A program made the position numbers and the translations under genes. DNA of 64,000 bases. It comes from Solanum dulcamara (lineage: Eukaryota; Streptophyta; Magnoliopsida; Solanales; Solanaceae). The stretch spans positions 16,329,523-16,393,522 of the forward strand of contig NC_077237.1 in the NCBI RefSeq assembly GCF_947179165.1. The letters are read 5' to 3'. Of this stretch, positions 33,191 through 47,406 are shown one piece after another (the first letter of the stretch is position 1; the number at the start of each line of letters is the position of its first letter). Under the pieces are notes generated by a model. The model ran no database searches. It was not told where the DNA came from and saw only the letters and a list, made by a program, of their open reading frames with translations.

Positions 33191-36100
33191 TGTGAAGATC
33201 CGAATTCTGAGTTATGATGACACCTATTATAATCCACCAGTAGGTAAGCCAATCCGTAATGCGAAACAACAAATAATAGGTTTAAGGGTAGAAACTAAAT
33301 AAGAGCAAGCATTTTAAAGATATACAAAATAGATAAGCGGAAACAAGCTAAAATATACATACAAAATAATCCCTCCCAGAACCTAGAAGTCACAAGTATA
33401 GAGCTGACTAAATAAAAGAGTACAAGTCTCAAAAGTGGACCCCAGAAACAAGACTTGTCTCAAAAATAAAAGATTAGTCAGATATATACTGATGGAGTCT
33501 GAAACAGTACAAAACACCACCATCTCTTGATTAGAATGCTGCAAGCTCGCATCAACGCAGGACACTGGTGCTTGGACTTGCCTCATGAAAACAGATGTAG
33601 AGTGTAATATGAGTACCAAAATAACGGGTACTCATAAGGCATCATAGGCCGACTGAGCTTGAAAAGTAAAAGCAATATGAAAAGAAGGAATAGAACAAAA
33701 TAAAGGTTCAGAGTGGAAGTCTAAAGTAAAGTAATGTAATGCACACGAGTGTAGAAAAGACCCTAACTAAGCTAATCTACAAGCTAACTACACCTAACTG
33801 GGCCCTCATAAGCCCAAAATGTATACTCATGCACAAGTTTAAATAAAAATGTGAATGAACTCCAATAAGCCCGATGAGTATACAGAATAGCTATAACCAC
33901 CAAGAGCGGAACCTGAGAACCCAAGACCAAAGAATGCAGAACTAGAACCTCAAACCAAACCAGTAGAATCTGAAAGTATGGGGGGCGGACCTCTAATCGG
34001 ATGCTCACCAGAAGTATCAAAGTAACCGACCAGATCAATGTAACTGAGGCCGAACCTCTAACCAGATGCTCTTTATAAGTATCCACGTGATCGAGGACAT
34101 ACCTTTAACCAAATGTTCTTTATCGGTATCAATGTGGCCAAGGTCGGAGCTCGAATTTGGATGCTCGCCAAGAGTGTTAATATTGCTGTTGAAAGTGCTC
34201 CAAATGGTCTATAGTCATAAATCTCCATAGAACACCGTCCAAACTTAGCCAATCAATTAAACCAATAGAATTGAACCCAAAATCAACCTTAAATCGCGAA
34301 ATAGAACTCGATGTCACCGTTGAAACTCACAAAGTCGCAAAATCGGGGAAGTAAGGATAGAATATCATCAAAGCAAGAGTACCGCCTAGATAAGACTCAA
34401 ACCATCAAGCTCAAGTTTGCTACACTATTCTACAAGGATCTAAGCCAACTAGAGCAACATCGGGGCAAGACTAAGGCCTATCGGGTCCAAATCATACATT
34501 TTAAAGAAAAGCACTAGTGAACCCTAAACTAAGGCCAAACATGCTACAAATAAATACGAAATTAAGTATTCAAATATACCACACATGGATAATAAATAAA
34601 GGCAAGTAACATGCTCATAAGTACCCCAAAGTTTTAAGAAATAGGTCTAAAACATGATTTCTAAAGGTCTAAGCATGATTCAATAGCTACCAATCCAAAT
34701 TCTAACTAATCAACAATAATTCAAATTTTTGAGCTCAATCTAAAGAGAAGGATGCCTAAGTCTACCTGTAGGCCAATCACGCACTCTCTAAAATTAAAAA
34801 AGCTGGAGTTTTCCCCTTTCGAACGACCTTCGAATGCTTTTCTACTATCAAAAATACGTACACAATATCAATACAGTCATTTGACACTAAAATATATAAA
34901 ACCGAGGACGAACCAATTTCAGAGTAAAAAAGTGGAATGTAGGACCTACTTTGGTAATTCCAAATTTAACTCTGTGAAAAGGGTCCTAAATACTTGCCCG
35001 AACTTGTGTTCCAAATTGGAACACAATTTGGGGCTCGGAACAACGGGAAACAAGACATGTAATAATTTCAATAATAATTACCATTAAAGTAATGGGACAA
35101 TTGCCATAAATGAGAATTTACCTCAAATGGCACTTTCCTGACACTTTTCGATCACTAACCCACGTAGCCACAATAATTTTGAACCCACAGGACTTGAAAT
35201 CGTGAAAATTGTACTTATATCGAGTGAGAAATCACCAGTGAAATGGGACTTGAGAGCTGATCAATGCATGGTCTTAAATTAAAATAGCAGGCAAAATTGT
35301 TTTTCACAATTACGAGGACACGTGTTGTTATCGAGACCATCCCCCAAATTTACCATCGCGATTGTGAGGGTCAAGTATCATGATTGCGAAGACCAAATGA
35401 GGTCAACCCAATCAACTCTTCATCACGATCGAGACCAGGGCCACACGATCGCAAAGACTAGGCAAGGTGACCTTTATAATCGCAAAGGCTTTATCGTGAA
35501 CGTGATGAAGAAACACACCTGCACCAGCAGCTGCTGCAACAAGGGGTTTTTGGCATTGTCTAAGTCTCCGACGGGGTGCTCAAAATTCATTCGGAATCAC
35601 GTGTGCAAAAATAAGATATGCTACCCCACCAAATTCGATGTTTTAGACTCAATAATGCATTTAATATTCTCATACAAGGTTATTTTAATAGAAAGTGAGT
35701 TCCACACCGAAATGCCATTTTAAGCCAAATTTCACAATGGGCCTCAAAATTAGATCAAAAGACTCAAAAAGAGAATGGAAGGTCGTTCCAAACAAAACTT
35801 GGTATTTTGGAACTCACTACGCTGATGAAATTTCTATTCGAGTGCGTTTTCCAAAAATATTGACCAAAGTCAAACTTAGGTTAAGTTTCAAAGGCTAAAA
35901 CACCAAATGGTACAAACTGGCACTAGAAGCCTCAATACTCGTGCTGATTATGCTACTAGCCTAATTTGACAATTTCAGAGCTGACAGAACCCTTAGAATT
36001 TTGTTCTAAGGTCATTTTACTGATGTTTTGATTAAAATCAACTATTCAAGTTTCAAAAGCTATAAAACTTGGAAATGAGCATAAAACTCAAATGAACGAT

Positions 36101-36218
36101 CAAGCAAATGAATAGTTAGTGCCAGCAAGTCATAAATTACTCAGGGTCACTATTGAAATGCTCTAAATGGAGAAAAGAAGGCATTAAGGCAAAAATTATC
36201 CATAGGGTCATTACAACA
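33191..36218 (-). repeat. 3' LTR of the outer element
   Basis: The left border (tgtgaagatcc) aligns with the start of the right LTR at 62752; both then share atgacacc, ggtttaagggtagaaactaa, agtcacaagta and further words up to the window end (33191-34500 against 62752-64000). The other border is placed at 36218, where the minus strand begins TGTTGTAATGACCC; no good polypurine tract precedes it, so this end is tentative. The short open frames inside show no known domain. Confidence 0.8.
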
Positions 36219-37347
36219 TTAACTACTAAAAAGGACTTTTATCCACAAAATTAAGTGTCAAGTAGTACCTAAAGGTTCAAATAAGCCAAGGAATTGCTCC
36301 TGCATCTCCTGCTAGATTTCTCAAGTAGCCTCCTCTACTAAAAGGTGCCTCCAATAGACTTTAACAATAGGAATGGCTCTCGATTGCAACTTCCTAACAT
36401 CTCTAACTAGAATAACAATCGACTCCTCTACAATGGCCAGACGATCATCTAACTCAAATGAATCCCACTACAGCAAATGAAACTCATACGAAACACATCG
36501 ACGCAATATCAAAACATGAAAAATTGGGTGGATATCTGATTATCTGGAGGTAGGGCTAACTAATAGACAATATCTCCAACTATCCTAAAAATCTCAAACT
36601 ATTTTATGTACTTGGGGCTAAGTTTGTGCCGCCTCTCAAATCTCATCACGCCCTTCATGGAAAATACTCGGAGACATACCTGATCATCGACTGCAAACCT
36701 CAGCCCCCAATGCTTGTGATTCGCATAACTCTAATGTCTACTTTGGGTTTTCCTGAGCCTATCTTGAATTACCCTCACCTGATATAAGGCCTCCTAAAGT
36801 AAGTCTGTACCATACAGCCTAGACTCCGTAGACTCAAACCAACAAATCGGAAAAACGACAATGCCTACCACATTAGGCCTCGAAGGGGGCCATCTGAATA
36901 CTAGAATGATAGTTATTGTTGTACGCAAACTCCACAAAAGGTAAGAACTGGCCTACTGACCTCCAAAATTTATAACACAGGCCCGCAACATATCTTCATG
37001 GAACTGAATGGTACGCTCTGATAAGCCATCAGTCTATGGGTGAAATATTGTGCTAAGGTGGACATGGGGTACCCAACTCCTTTTTAAAATCACTCAAAAA
37101 TATCAAAGTGAGTTTTTAACCCCAGTATGAAATGATAGATACATGCACACCATGAAAATGAACCACTTTATGAATGTAGATATAAACCAATCTCTTAGCA
37201 CTAAAGAGAGTATGAACGGGAAGGAATTATGCTTTCTTGGTAAATTGATCCACGATGATCCAAATACTTTCAAAACCTCAAAAAGTATGAGGTAAACCCA
37301 CAATGAAGTCCATGGTGATACGCTCTCACTTCCATTTCGAAATGGGT
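36219..37347 (-). pseudogene. Integrase and C-terminal part of the outer element pol (downstream half)
   Basis: Starts next to the insertion with a KWKWERITMDFIVGLPH segment (37347-37280), continues as ESIWIIVDQFTKK (about 37240), and ends near 36300 with VEEATWEI...QEMQEQ, the chromodomain-like tail of gypsy pol. Stops interrupt the reading at many points. Confidence 0.83.
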
Positions 37348-39714
37348 TGTTACACTCAATAAAAATTTTAAAATACCCCTAGAAGAAAGAACGCTCTAAC
37401 AACATATTATTCTTAAATTTTCTGGCCAATCTAAGGCCAGAATATCAATCAGAGGAAAAACTCATGTGGAAAAGGGGTCTCACTGTGTCAAAAGAATAAT
37501 TTTTTGGGCAAAATCAACCTAACTAGAAGAGTGTGCGACATGTTCGCATCGCGAATCTGCCCCTACCTAGTTCATTTTCTCACGTTTTTCATAAAACACA
37601 TTTGAAAAGTGTGTTTTATTTATTGCATGACTTTTTTTTACATAAATCGCATTTGACGAATCCGATTATATGTATTTTTTCCAGACGTTTTTCAACTTCA
37701 GTAAGGGATATTTGGGTCTTTTCCCCACCCCCATATAGGTCATTTTCGACCTTATAAGGGTTTCTAAACTCATTCCTTAGACTTTTTGCGCATTCAAGAA
37801 AAAGAAACTAGGGCTAAGGGGAGGAGAAAGGGCTAGAGTTCAAGAATTTCAAGCCAGAATCTTGTTAGTTTGATTATTTGTCTTTATCCCAGGTATGTAA
37901 GGATAACCACGATGTTGGATTAAGTTCTTCCACATGCCTACATCTAATTCTATTGATCATTGAGAATGAGTTGAGTCTAACCTAGTTTCTTGAATTCTGA
38001 ATGAGTTAATTCTTCTTCTATTGAGTTCCATATAATTTTGTATTGAGATTATTGTTGTTTTCTATCTCTCACTATATTGAAACTTTTGTTCATGGCTACT
38101 TTTCCTTAAACCCTATTTGATTTGATAATCATGATTTTTACATTCATTTTTTTAGTAAAGATGATGTCTTTTATGCATTAATGGAGAGAGTGATTTGGAC
38201 TAATATTATATATATATACATACATATACATACACATACACACACATATGTGTGTGTGTGTTATAGAGTTTAAATGAGTTTGAGTTTTCATATGAATTGA
38301 GTTCTTGAGAATTTCCTTAAATTTAACATATTTTACATAATATTGCGTAATTGATGTTTTTCACAAATTATTTCTTAAACAAATGGTTTAAACTACTTAT
38401 TTCATAAAACTTAATAGTATTTTAACTAATATTGGATATATATGCCCAATGATTGAGTCTAGAACCTTGAACTTGTAAATGCATGATTATGTTTGGGATG
38501 TGAGCATGATGATAGTCTTGAGAAAACTTGATGGTCCTTTATATCTTCATAATTGAACCCAATTGAATGGTCTGAAATGAATGTTGTCATAAATGATTGT
38601 CCCAACTACTCTTATATGATGGGGAATGATTGGATGATAGATTAATTAAAATGATTGATTGTATAAAACTGATGAACTGATAAAAGTCTATATGAGACTT
38701 GTTGATTGGTTTGATTGGGATTGATTGTCTTATGAGAACTGAGTCTTGGGAGGAGTATTGAGTACCAAATTAGGTAAGAGTAAGTAATAACTCAAACACA
38801 ATAATTACGTTGCCAAACGTAGGAGAGGATTGAACAGTTAAAGTCGGATGCTTTCCTATTTTTATTATCCTGAAAAGATAGGACTTGTTGATTGTTGGAT
38901 CCATATTGGTAGATTTGTCCTTTACCCTGGCAAGGTATTGGAAGATTGTGGCAACAACAATGAGCTTGTGTTATTATCACTGTCTTATAAGTGATTGTTG
39001 TTGGATAAGAGAAACTCCCATATAGGTCTTGATAGTACTCTGATTGGATTGTATATGATTAATCTCTGTCTAAACGTTACTTTTGCTTTAGATTTATGAT
39101 ATCCCAATTGAGTTTCTCATCTTTATGATTTGAGATATCTGAACTGGTATTATTCTACCTTGATGCATGTTTTATTCTGCCGTATTACATATGCATACAT
39201 TCTACGTACTGACATCTATTTGGACCTATAATTTTTCATGATGTAGAGAAAGGTTCTAAAGATCGTCAAACAGTGCACTGCGGAAAATCTTTTCCACATT
39301 CCAGCTGATTGGTGAGTCCTCCCTACTTTTAAAAGATACCACCCTTTTATTATCAAGATTTAGAGTTTAGAATTGTACTTTTATTTTGATTAAGGTAGCC
39401 ATGAGCCTGTCATTGACACCACTTAGATAGTTGATAGAGGCTTCATAGACTAAATTATTGATTGGATATTATCTTTTGGCTAGTTTCATTCATACTAGTC
39501 TTATTGATTGGATTAGGTACATTGTTGGCCTTTGGACTTATTCTTTAAGCTATCTATTTGATTATCATATTGAGCTATTTTCTTGATAAGTTAAGTCTTC
39601 TGCTGATAGAGTGTTTATTGAATAATTAAGTGAACAAGCCAAGTAGTTTTCTTTGGGACTAACAATAGTCTCTGAGTGTCAGCCACTCCTAGGATACCCT
39701 CTTAGAGTGTGACA
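37348..39714 (+). repeat. 5' LTR of inner element 1
   Basis: Aligns along its length with 56295-58737: shared words include aatacccctag, tagaaccttgaacttgt and cttgatggtcctttatatct. It contains an expanded AT/AC/GT simple repeat (38205-38262). Confidence 0.92.
38205..38262 (+). repeat. Compound TA/CATA/CA/TG microsatellite
   Basis: The tract runs from (ta)n through tacata and cacaca to tgtgtgtg, making its right part self-complementary (cacacacatatgtgtgtgtg). The homologous site in the 3' LTR (57236-57264) is a plain (TA)n, so the tract changed after insertion. Confidence 0.93.
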
Positions 39715-39718
39715 AACT

Positions 39719-39730
39719 TGGTATCAGAGC
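39719..39730 (+). other. Primer binding site of inner element 1
   Basis: TGGTATCAGAGC, complementary to the 3' end of initiator tRNA-Met, four bases after the LTR end. Confidence 0.9.
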
Positions 39731-42021
39731 ACAAAGTTCAAGAGTCATATGGAGTTTATGAAGTCGTGTCTAGTAGAGTCTTTCTTATGGATATGTTGTG
39801 CACTGCACTTATAATGAAGAGGCTATAGGACATTAAAAATTATTTCACTTCTTACATATTCTGAGTTCGTGCGATAAAATTTAACTCTATAAAAGTTCCC
39901 TTCTAATTCATGCATTACTCAAATCCATTTGACTACCCCCCATACTCAAGGTGGTTGGAACAGTAAAACTCTGATTTTTATTGATGAGTTACTTTTAGAT
40001 AAAGTATCTAGAGAGTAAAGAGAGGACACCAGGCTCGAGAGGAGCTGATTAGTGTGCTTAAGTTTGTTGATTTGAAAAAATGCACCCTTACTCATATGAA
40101 TCGTGCGTTGAGCCAGAGAAAGATGTATTTCCATACTCTCTTCTCTAAAAACTTGCTTCAGATGTTATCCTTGAGAGGAAAGTTATATCTCTAAATGATT
40201 AGTGTCACCATCCGATGGAATATGATTTGAGGCATGGTAAGCTATGATTCATAGAATGATCCTAGACCTAGAAAAATAAAGTTAACAGAGTAGACACCAA
40301 ATAGTGAGAATGGTGGTTGATTGAGGAATGTACCTAGAGTTAGGTATCTACAAGATAAGCAATGGGGTTATAAGTCAAGTACCTTTGACTTTGACTAAAG
40401 ATGTAGTAAGTATCGTCTAGCTTTCATGATAACAGGTAGAGGAAGAGTTGTTGGTTAGAATGAGTTAGAGTGTACTTGAACCAAGAGAGAAGTTTTATGT
40501 TGAAGTGTCTTTGTGTTAGTAAATACCTAGTATAGGTGTTGAACGGAAGGGAGGAGTAGTCATGAGATGATAGATCTAAGCTAGGATTATGATTTTAAAG
40601 AGAGATCCCCATGATATTTAGAGGAATATGAGTATAACTAGGCAATGAGTTGTAATGAATGGGTAAGTAATACTTAGGTTATGAATGGAGATGAGGTGAT
40701 AAATTATAATTAGATAGACAGTGAGACAAGGATTGATTACTTGTTATGAGGCCTTAGTAGGAGAGTGTTTCTTAATTTCACCTAGTAGTTGTAAGTTGGT
40801 ATAGTATGCGAGCAGTGTGTGATGTGTGTGTTAGTACTAGACCCTAATTTTGAATTTGAGATGAGTGGTGTGAAGAAAAAGGGGATTATATTATGATTGT
40901 GATAGTGCTATTTTTAAGATTTGATTTATTTAATAGGCTTGACATGACGTATGTGAGAGATTAAGATATTAACTTGCAAGGAGTTCGTGTTATGAATGGG
41001 GGGTATGTGACCCTTAGATGTAAATAGTGAATTGAGGCTAAGTTATTCAAAAAAAAAGAAGCTTAAGATGTGTATCTGAGATAGTATAGAGTTGTATGAG
41101 GCTTTAATTTTATGAGTTGCTTTAGGTGACTAGTTAGTACCCTTTAGATGCTAATATGGAGAAGGTTGGATGTGAGTTTGTCTTTCTATATATTATTCAT
41201 AAGAATTAGGTCGAATGAGTTGTATATAGATAATGATGAGTATCCTATTATAGTTCAAGTTTTCTTCAACTAAGTTACGAATATGTGAACCTAGAAGCTA
41301 AGTGGTAGCAATCTAAAGAGAAAAGGTTAGATCATAAGAGTTAGAGAAACTAGATGTGTACGCCAATAAGATCAGCTAGTATAGAAGGATGCATGAAGGA
41401 TAGAATGAAGTTGAGGGAAGTATCTTAGAATGAGGCCCCAATAGAAATTTGGTATCTTCAGGTATAGTATAACTGGAGAGTTTAAGTGTTCTTGTGAATA
41501 GTGATACTTTGTCATGTGGAGCAGTGTGCTTATAGCTAAGTGTAGAAAATTAGTCCGCAGGCTCAGAGTGGAGACTGCCAAGCTAAGGGGCAGATTATGA
41601 GGTGATGAACCAAAGTGGGTCTTGAGTTTTAAAAAGTGATAAGTTGACCAGGATGAGAAATTAATGTTTTTCCATCTCTTATGTTCCTTATACTTCATGT
41701 TGATTCGTGTTCATACTTAGTTTCTAAAGTGAGAAGTGGTAACCTCCTTTAGCGATCCCAATATTATTTCTTGAATCTATGAATTTCCATCCATATGTTA
41801 TATGGGACATGATATATTCTTTCATTTTCAGAGCATGCTCAGTTTCATAAAGCCATGATAGGTCTTAAAAGGCTAGTGAGACCATGTCACGTTATGAATG
41901 TTCTCAGATTAGATTTTTTGAATGAATCTTCCTTATGATTTATCACTCTAAGCCCTTCCTGTGATCCTTTCTTTTCAATCTTGATAGCAATGGAGTTGAT
42001 AGTATATTGGTGGAAGATGGG
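39731..42021 (+). other. Internal region of inner element 1, left part, non-coding
   Basis: Purine-rich plus strand with no long frame and no gag, protease or pol motif that I can recognise in any frame. The continuation is 44132-44150 and 55145-56294. Confidence 0.65.
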
Positions 42022-44131
42022 TGTAACATCCCAAGTTCCTTAAGAATGCCTTGGGAATAGGCCGCTCATGTAATACCTTATCCTTAATCTTTTTGGAAAA
42101 TCCGAGTTTGTAATATTGATCAGGAAGTCAAAACCTGCAAAAAAATAGTTTCAGTGGATTTTTAGGACCTGTAGATCAAAAAATAAGAATTCTCAAGGAA
42201 CTGCGCAAACCAGTATGGTCTGCGACAAGTCCGCATAGCAGACTTTCTTGCCTCTGCATCGCGGACATGGCAATGCATTTTTGGCCGAATTTAGCTTTCA
42301 GTAAGGGCATTTTAGACTTTTTCTAAATTTTAGCTAATGAACCTAGACGTTTTTAGGATCTAATTCAACTCTATAAATTAACCTAAACCTCTAATTCTAT
42401 TCATTCTTCTACAATTCACCTACTCAAATATTTCTTTCCCTACAAAAGACTCTCAAGGACTCCATTGAAGACTTCAAGTAAATTCACTCAAGCTCTCCAT
42501 CAAAACTCTCAAGTTCTTATAAATTATTAGGTGTTCTCACTTAAGATATGTGGGTATTGATTCATGGATTCTTTCATCCATGAAGCCCAATTAAATTTCT
42601 CAAGGTTTTCTATCAAATTAAAGTATGATATTTTATGGATTTTATGATCTCTATTCATATTGCATGAATTATGATTCAAAGTATAATCATGAGTCTATTT
42701 TGATATAAATTGATGGTTATTGCATTAAATTGAAGAATTTTTCCATGAATTCTCCTATTTTGGTTTCTAGGGTTCATGATGTAAAATATGAGTATTTTCA
42801 ATTATACTTCCTAATGATATTATCTATATGAATTATGTATGGGCTGAAAGAAAGTTATGATCATGCATGTTTTCAAGTCAAATTTCATGATTTTCAAATC
42901 AATTAATCATGCAATAATATCTTATCCTAATTTCAAGTATAAGCTATGGTCTTGAATTTTCAAAATATGAATTATGATTATGTATTTCAACTATGATATG
43001 AACTATTATGTATGACTTGTATTGTGGAAGGACAATGCCCGCATTGCACTTATGTTATGAAAATGAGCTACTATATAATTTCAAACCTATGACAATGACT
43101 ATGATATATGAAATTATGATTTCTATACTATGTATGTATTTCATGGAATTTGACTTAGAACCGAATGTGGACTTGAGGTGGGAACACAAAATATGGGATC
43201 CTTATATAAAGTCTCTTGTCACATAACTACGTACCACTGTAGGTATAAAAGGGATTAGAGGCGAATACTCAAATCTCTAGTAGGTGAGTACCCGAAATAT
43301 CAAGACTTAGAGGTGTATCTGAGTCTAAGAACTAGGAGTGAGTACTCGGTTCACATAACCACTTAGTGGATCCACTTAGGCATGTAGGATTCTACCTTGG
43401 CAAGTAGTCTCCCCTTTTCCTCCGATGTAGGGGCAGCATTGGGATTCCATGGTATAGATTGCATGGTCTTATTGTCGGTTATGGTTCCAATCCCATGTAT
43501 GTATGATCCTTTTCATGTTTTAAATGACTAATCCTACCTTTTACTTTACATGATACTCTTATGGTTTATTATTCATTGATCTTTCTTAAAGACTACTTAT
43601 GATTTTTACTACTTCTCCTATCATGCTATTTAAAATGGTCATTTGTACAAACATGGTTTTCTATGCATTGCATTGCCTATATACTTAGTACATTCCAATA
43701 TACTAATGCATACTTTTTGCCTATATTGTCTCATAATGTAGGGGTTGAGGTCGAAGATCATATTCCTCTACGTGGCTAGTTAAGCCTTCCCATCGGCAGT
43801 GTTTGTAGTAAGTCCTCATCTATCGGGGACTAGTCATTGAGTTGGTTAATGTTTTCAATGACCTTTGTTATGTTTCATATTTAGGGTGAGCTAGGGACAT
43901 GTCTTAGTCCCTGCCCATGTTCATGAGTAGAGGCATCTAGTTGGACAAATATTTTGAGTCTATGTTGTCATGTGACATTCCTTAATTTCTATTCATGATT
44001 TAGACTCTCTTATGATGTTTCCGCTTTTACTTTACCTTATGTATGCTTATGATATGTACAAGAGGCTTGGTTGGAGCCCTTTGGGCTTTTGATTGTAGTG
44101 TTACGACTAGGCCCTAGGTCGGGTCATGACA
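42022..44131 (+). mobile_element. Solo LTR of another LTR retrotransposon
   Basis: Begins TGTAACATCCC and ends GGTCATGACA, about 2.1 kb, flanked by ATGGG (42017-42021) and ATGGA (44132-44136), a one-mismatch target duplication. No partner LTR or internal region of this kind is in the window, so it is best read as the product of LTR-LTR recombination. Confidence 0.82.
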
Positions 44132-44150
44132 ATGGAAGAGAGTTGGTGTT

Positions 44151-47100
44151 TATCGCGACCCAACCCCATAGGCCGTGACTGGGGTCCGACCTGAACCTCC
44201 ATGTACATGTAAATCAGCTGTAGGCTAGTCGAACCATGAACCATGTGATACAATACATGAGGACTCCAATAGGTCATAATATTTTCATATACATGTAGCC
44301 TCTTTCATTTGTATCATATCATGAAAGGGCACGCAAGCCAACAAGGCTGCAATAACAGAACAACATTTACAACACATCGTATAGACACAACTGAACAAAA
44401 CTTACGTACAACTCACATACATATATGTCTACAGATCTCTAAGAGTGTTAACGGTATCATATGAAGGGATAGGGCCCCCGCCGTACCCCTGAATAACTGA
44501 ATATATACATCAACAAATCAATACCAACAACTTAGGCTCCGGTACAATAGAGCACTCCAAAATGGCTGAGTGGGAAGTCCTAAGCTGTCAGATCCCCAAA
44601 ACGCGTGTTTGTACCTGCGAGCATGAAAATCAGCTCTCCAAAAAAGGGGGGTAAATACGATATATGTACTGAGTATATAAAGCATAACATATCATAAATG
44701 AGATCACATATGAAGTAGAGATTCAGGAGACAAGTATGATACTCAGTAAGTCACTGTACTTGTGTCTTATGAAATCAAGTCGTGTATATCATCATCACAT
44801 ATCGTACCCGGCTCGCTTTGGGACTCGGTGTTATCATTATATCATGCTATCATCATATGTATATACATATCGTACCTGACCCTCTAGTGAGGGGTTCGAT
44901 GAATATGTCATGTACATATATCACATTTGTCTCATCATAGGCTGCCTTATGAAATAAAATTATGCATGCTCACATCATATACATATACTATACCCGGCCC
45001 TTTAGTAAGGGACTCGGTGAATAGAGTAGTGTATATTTATATCATACCCAACCCATTATGAGACTCGGTGTCATAACCATCTCATTGTACCATCATGTCA
45101 TCATATAGCGTACCCGACCATCTAGTAAGAGGCTCGGTCGATAATGCAGTAAAATGTGTATGAACATACCCAGACTAGAACTCGGTGAAAGAAGTAACAA
45201 TAACATGCACGAGAAGAGTAGTGAGTAACCATATACAATTACCTCATCATCTGAGACTCAATAAAACAATCATAATGAACTATCAATTAAGGATCAGAAT
45301 AGTAAGCATCTCAAGTATCCTCTAAATTCCATTAGAGGCCATATCAAATGGAGTCAAAGGAATCATAGACATTTATTAAGATAATGCCAAACAGCTTATG
45401 AAATCAGAGACACTTGTCATCATAGAGTCCTTAGGAATATGAGCTTATACATACCACTATTAATCGACATATAAAAGGCTCAGGGGAAGTAGTTCAACTA
45501 CTATGAGAGTTTTATCTTCAAAAAGTGAATAAGAGACATAAATCATATTCAAAACTTAGGAATGGAATCACCCCAGAGCTCATATCATATAGCACTTATA
45601 TCTAAGACATGCCAAAAGAAAAGAAGGAATAAGATTTACATACTTACTACTTTCCTTTATATAGAAGACTTGAGAGACAATAACTTAATTATTGTAGGAG
45701 TTCTAACATCAAGATATGGGTAAGAGGCATGAATCATACTCGGAGCTTTATGAATGGGATTATCCCCACATTTTATATACAAACCACTTATGGCTAAAAC
45801 ATGCCAAGAAAAAAGAAGGATAGCTTTACATATCTTTATGGATCAATCATAATCAAGCTCGCCTCGTTACTTCTTTAACCTATTTAACACGAAAGTAACA
45901 CTATTATGAATAGCCTTCGACTTGTTCATACTTCTCGACTAGTGTGTCGATTAGTTAAGAAGTTAACAAAAATTAGATTGCACCTCCCCTATAACTTACC
46001 CTATCCGAACTTCCAAGTATCCTCCGAGTAGTACAACCACACCAACAACAATAACTAGCAGCCATATACAATTAAATTACTTCAATACTACTCAATACAA
46101 GCTCCAAACAGCCCACTCAAAACTATGGCATTAAAATTTGGTTTACAATCTTTATTTTGTAAAATCACAACCTTATGGAAAGGAGCACAATGTGGCTGCA
46201 ACCAGCAGTACTTATACCCATATTTAACCATGTTTCCAGCCCTGCAGCATATACAAACAACCTCCAAATACAACACCATACTAATAACAACCCTAGCCAA
46301 ACTTTAACCCATTAGAATAGCTTCAAAATAGCCCCTTACACGTCTTCGACACCCTTCAATAGTAATGGGTATAATTTTATATTTCCAGCCCATATTTACA
46401 CACCCACGACATATTTAAACCCTTACTAAAATGTATGAAGAGGGAATTAAACCGTACCTTAGCAAACAAGCTTCTAAAACTTGTCAAAAGTTGTAGGTTC
46501 ACGTTGACCTCCTTTCTGCCCCAGTAATTAGTTTATGCTATTAAACACCATTACTTAATCAAAGAATAACTTAGATAATTAATTTATAGATTAAAATTGG
46601 AGGGCCTACCTTGCTGCAACCCTATCCATAGCTCTCTTGTCTTTTCTCTCCAAAATTCTTCAAGTTTGAAGAAAAGAAATGAAACCCACATAGATAATCA
46701 CCTTCCAATGGGTTGAAATTACCTTAGAGAATAATTTACAGAGCAAGACTCAAATCCCTCCTTTTGTTTTAGCCATGGACGAAAGTTGCCATGGCTTGAA
46801 TTCTCTTTTTCTTCTCTCTAGTTTTCTCTAAGTTAATGTAAAGAAAAGGATGAACAAATGACTTGTTCTTAGTCATAGCTTAGGGTTATATACACCTCAT
46901 TTAAGGGGGACACTTGTCATCCCCTAAGGGTGACATGTGTCTAGCCCTAAGGGTGACACGTGTCCAGCTCTTATAGGTCCATCCCCTCCATGCTCCAACC
47001 AGTTGCTGCCTAGTGGTTCGGTGGGGCCCACTTTCTAAGTAGGTGCATCACCTACTTACTTTTTTTTCATAGGTTCATAACATCATCTCATTTTAAGAAC

Positions 47101-47406
47101 CTATGTAATCCTTGTTACTTAAGCTCGACATGTACTCAAGTAGCTTAATTGTGTAAGAAATCCAAGTTGGTACGCAAGTGGTTCGATTACCACGACTCAC
47201 TACTTGGCCTCCAACTCCTTTCCAATCCTTCCAAACCTATTTCCAACCATCACTACTCACATAGAGCTAGCTTATGCAAAATTTGGGATGGCCTCATCCT
47301 CTCTTCCTTAGGATTATTTGATAACGTCATGGATCACATGAATCACATGGTAGCTCTAGAGAAGCTAAATAGATGTTCCCATATATCAAAATTGTGGGGT
47401 ATAATA
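44151..47406 (-). repeat. 3' LTR of inner element 2
   Basis: Closely matches 51814-55139 over its whole length. Its terminal TG and CA have both become TA (starts TATTATACCCC, ends CGCGATA on the minus strand), the kind of change methylated-cytosine decay gives. Confidence 0.92.
44805..45195 (+). repeat. Imperfect repeats in the left LTR of inner element 2
   Basis: Six or so copies of a unit of the form tacccgg-ccctctagtgaggg-actcggtg, spaced about 55-90 bp apart. The middle (ccctctagtgaggg) can fold back on itself. Matching copies lie at 52505-52885 in the other LTR. Confidence 0.85.

Noticed and set aside
35322..35723. 133-codon plus-strand open frame
   Set aside because: Lies inside the 3' LTR of the outer element, on the wrong strand for it, without family resemblance.
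44805..45195. Satellite DNA
   Set aside because: Limited to the LTR and present at the same place in the sister LTR, so it is part of the element.
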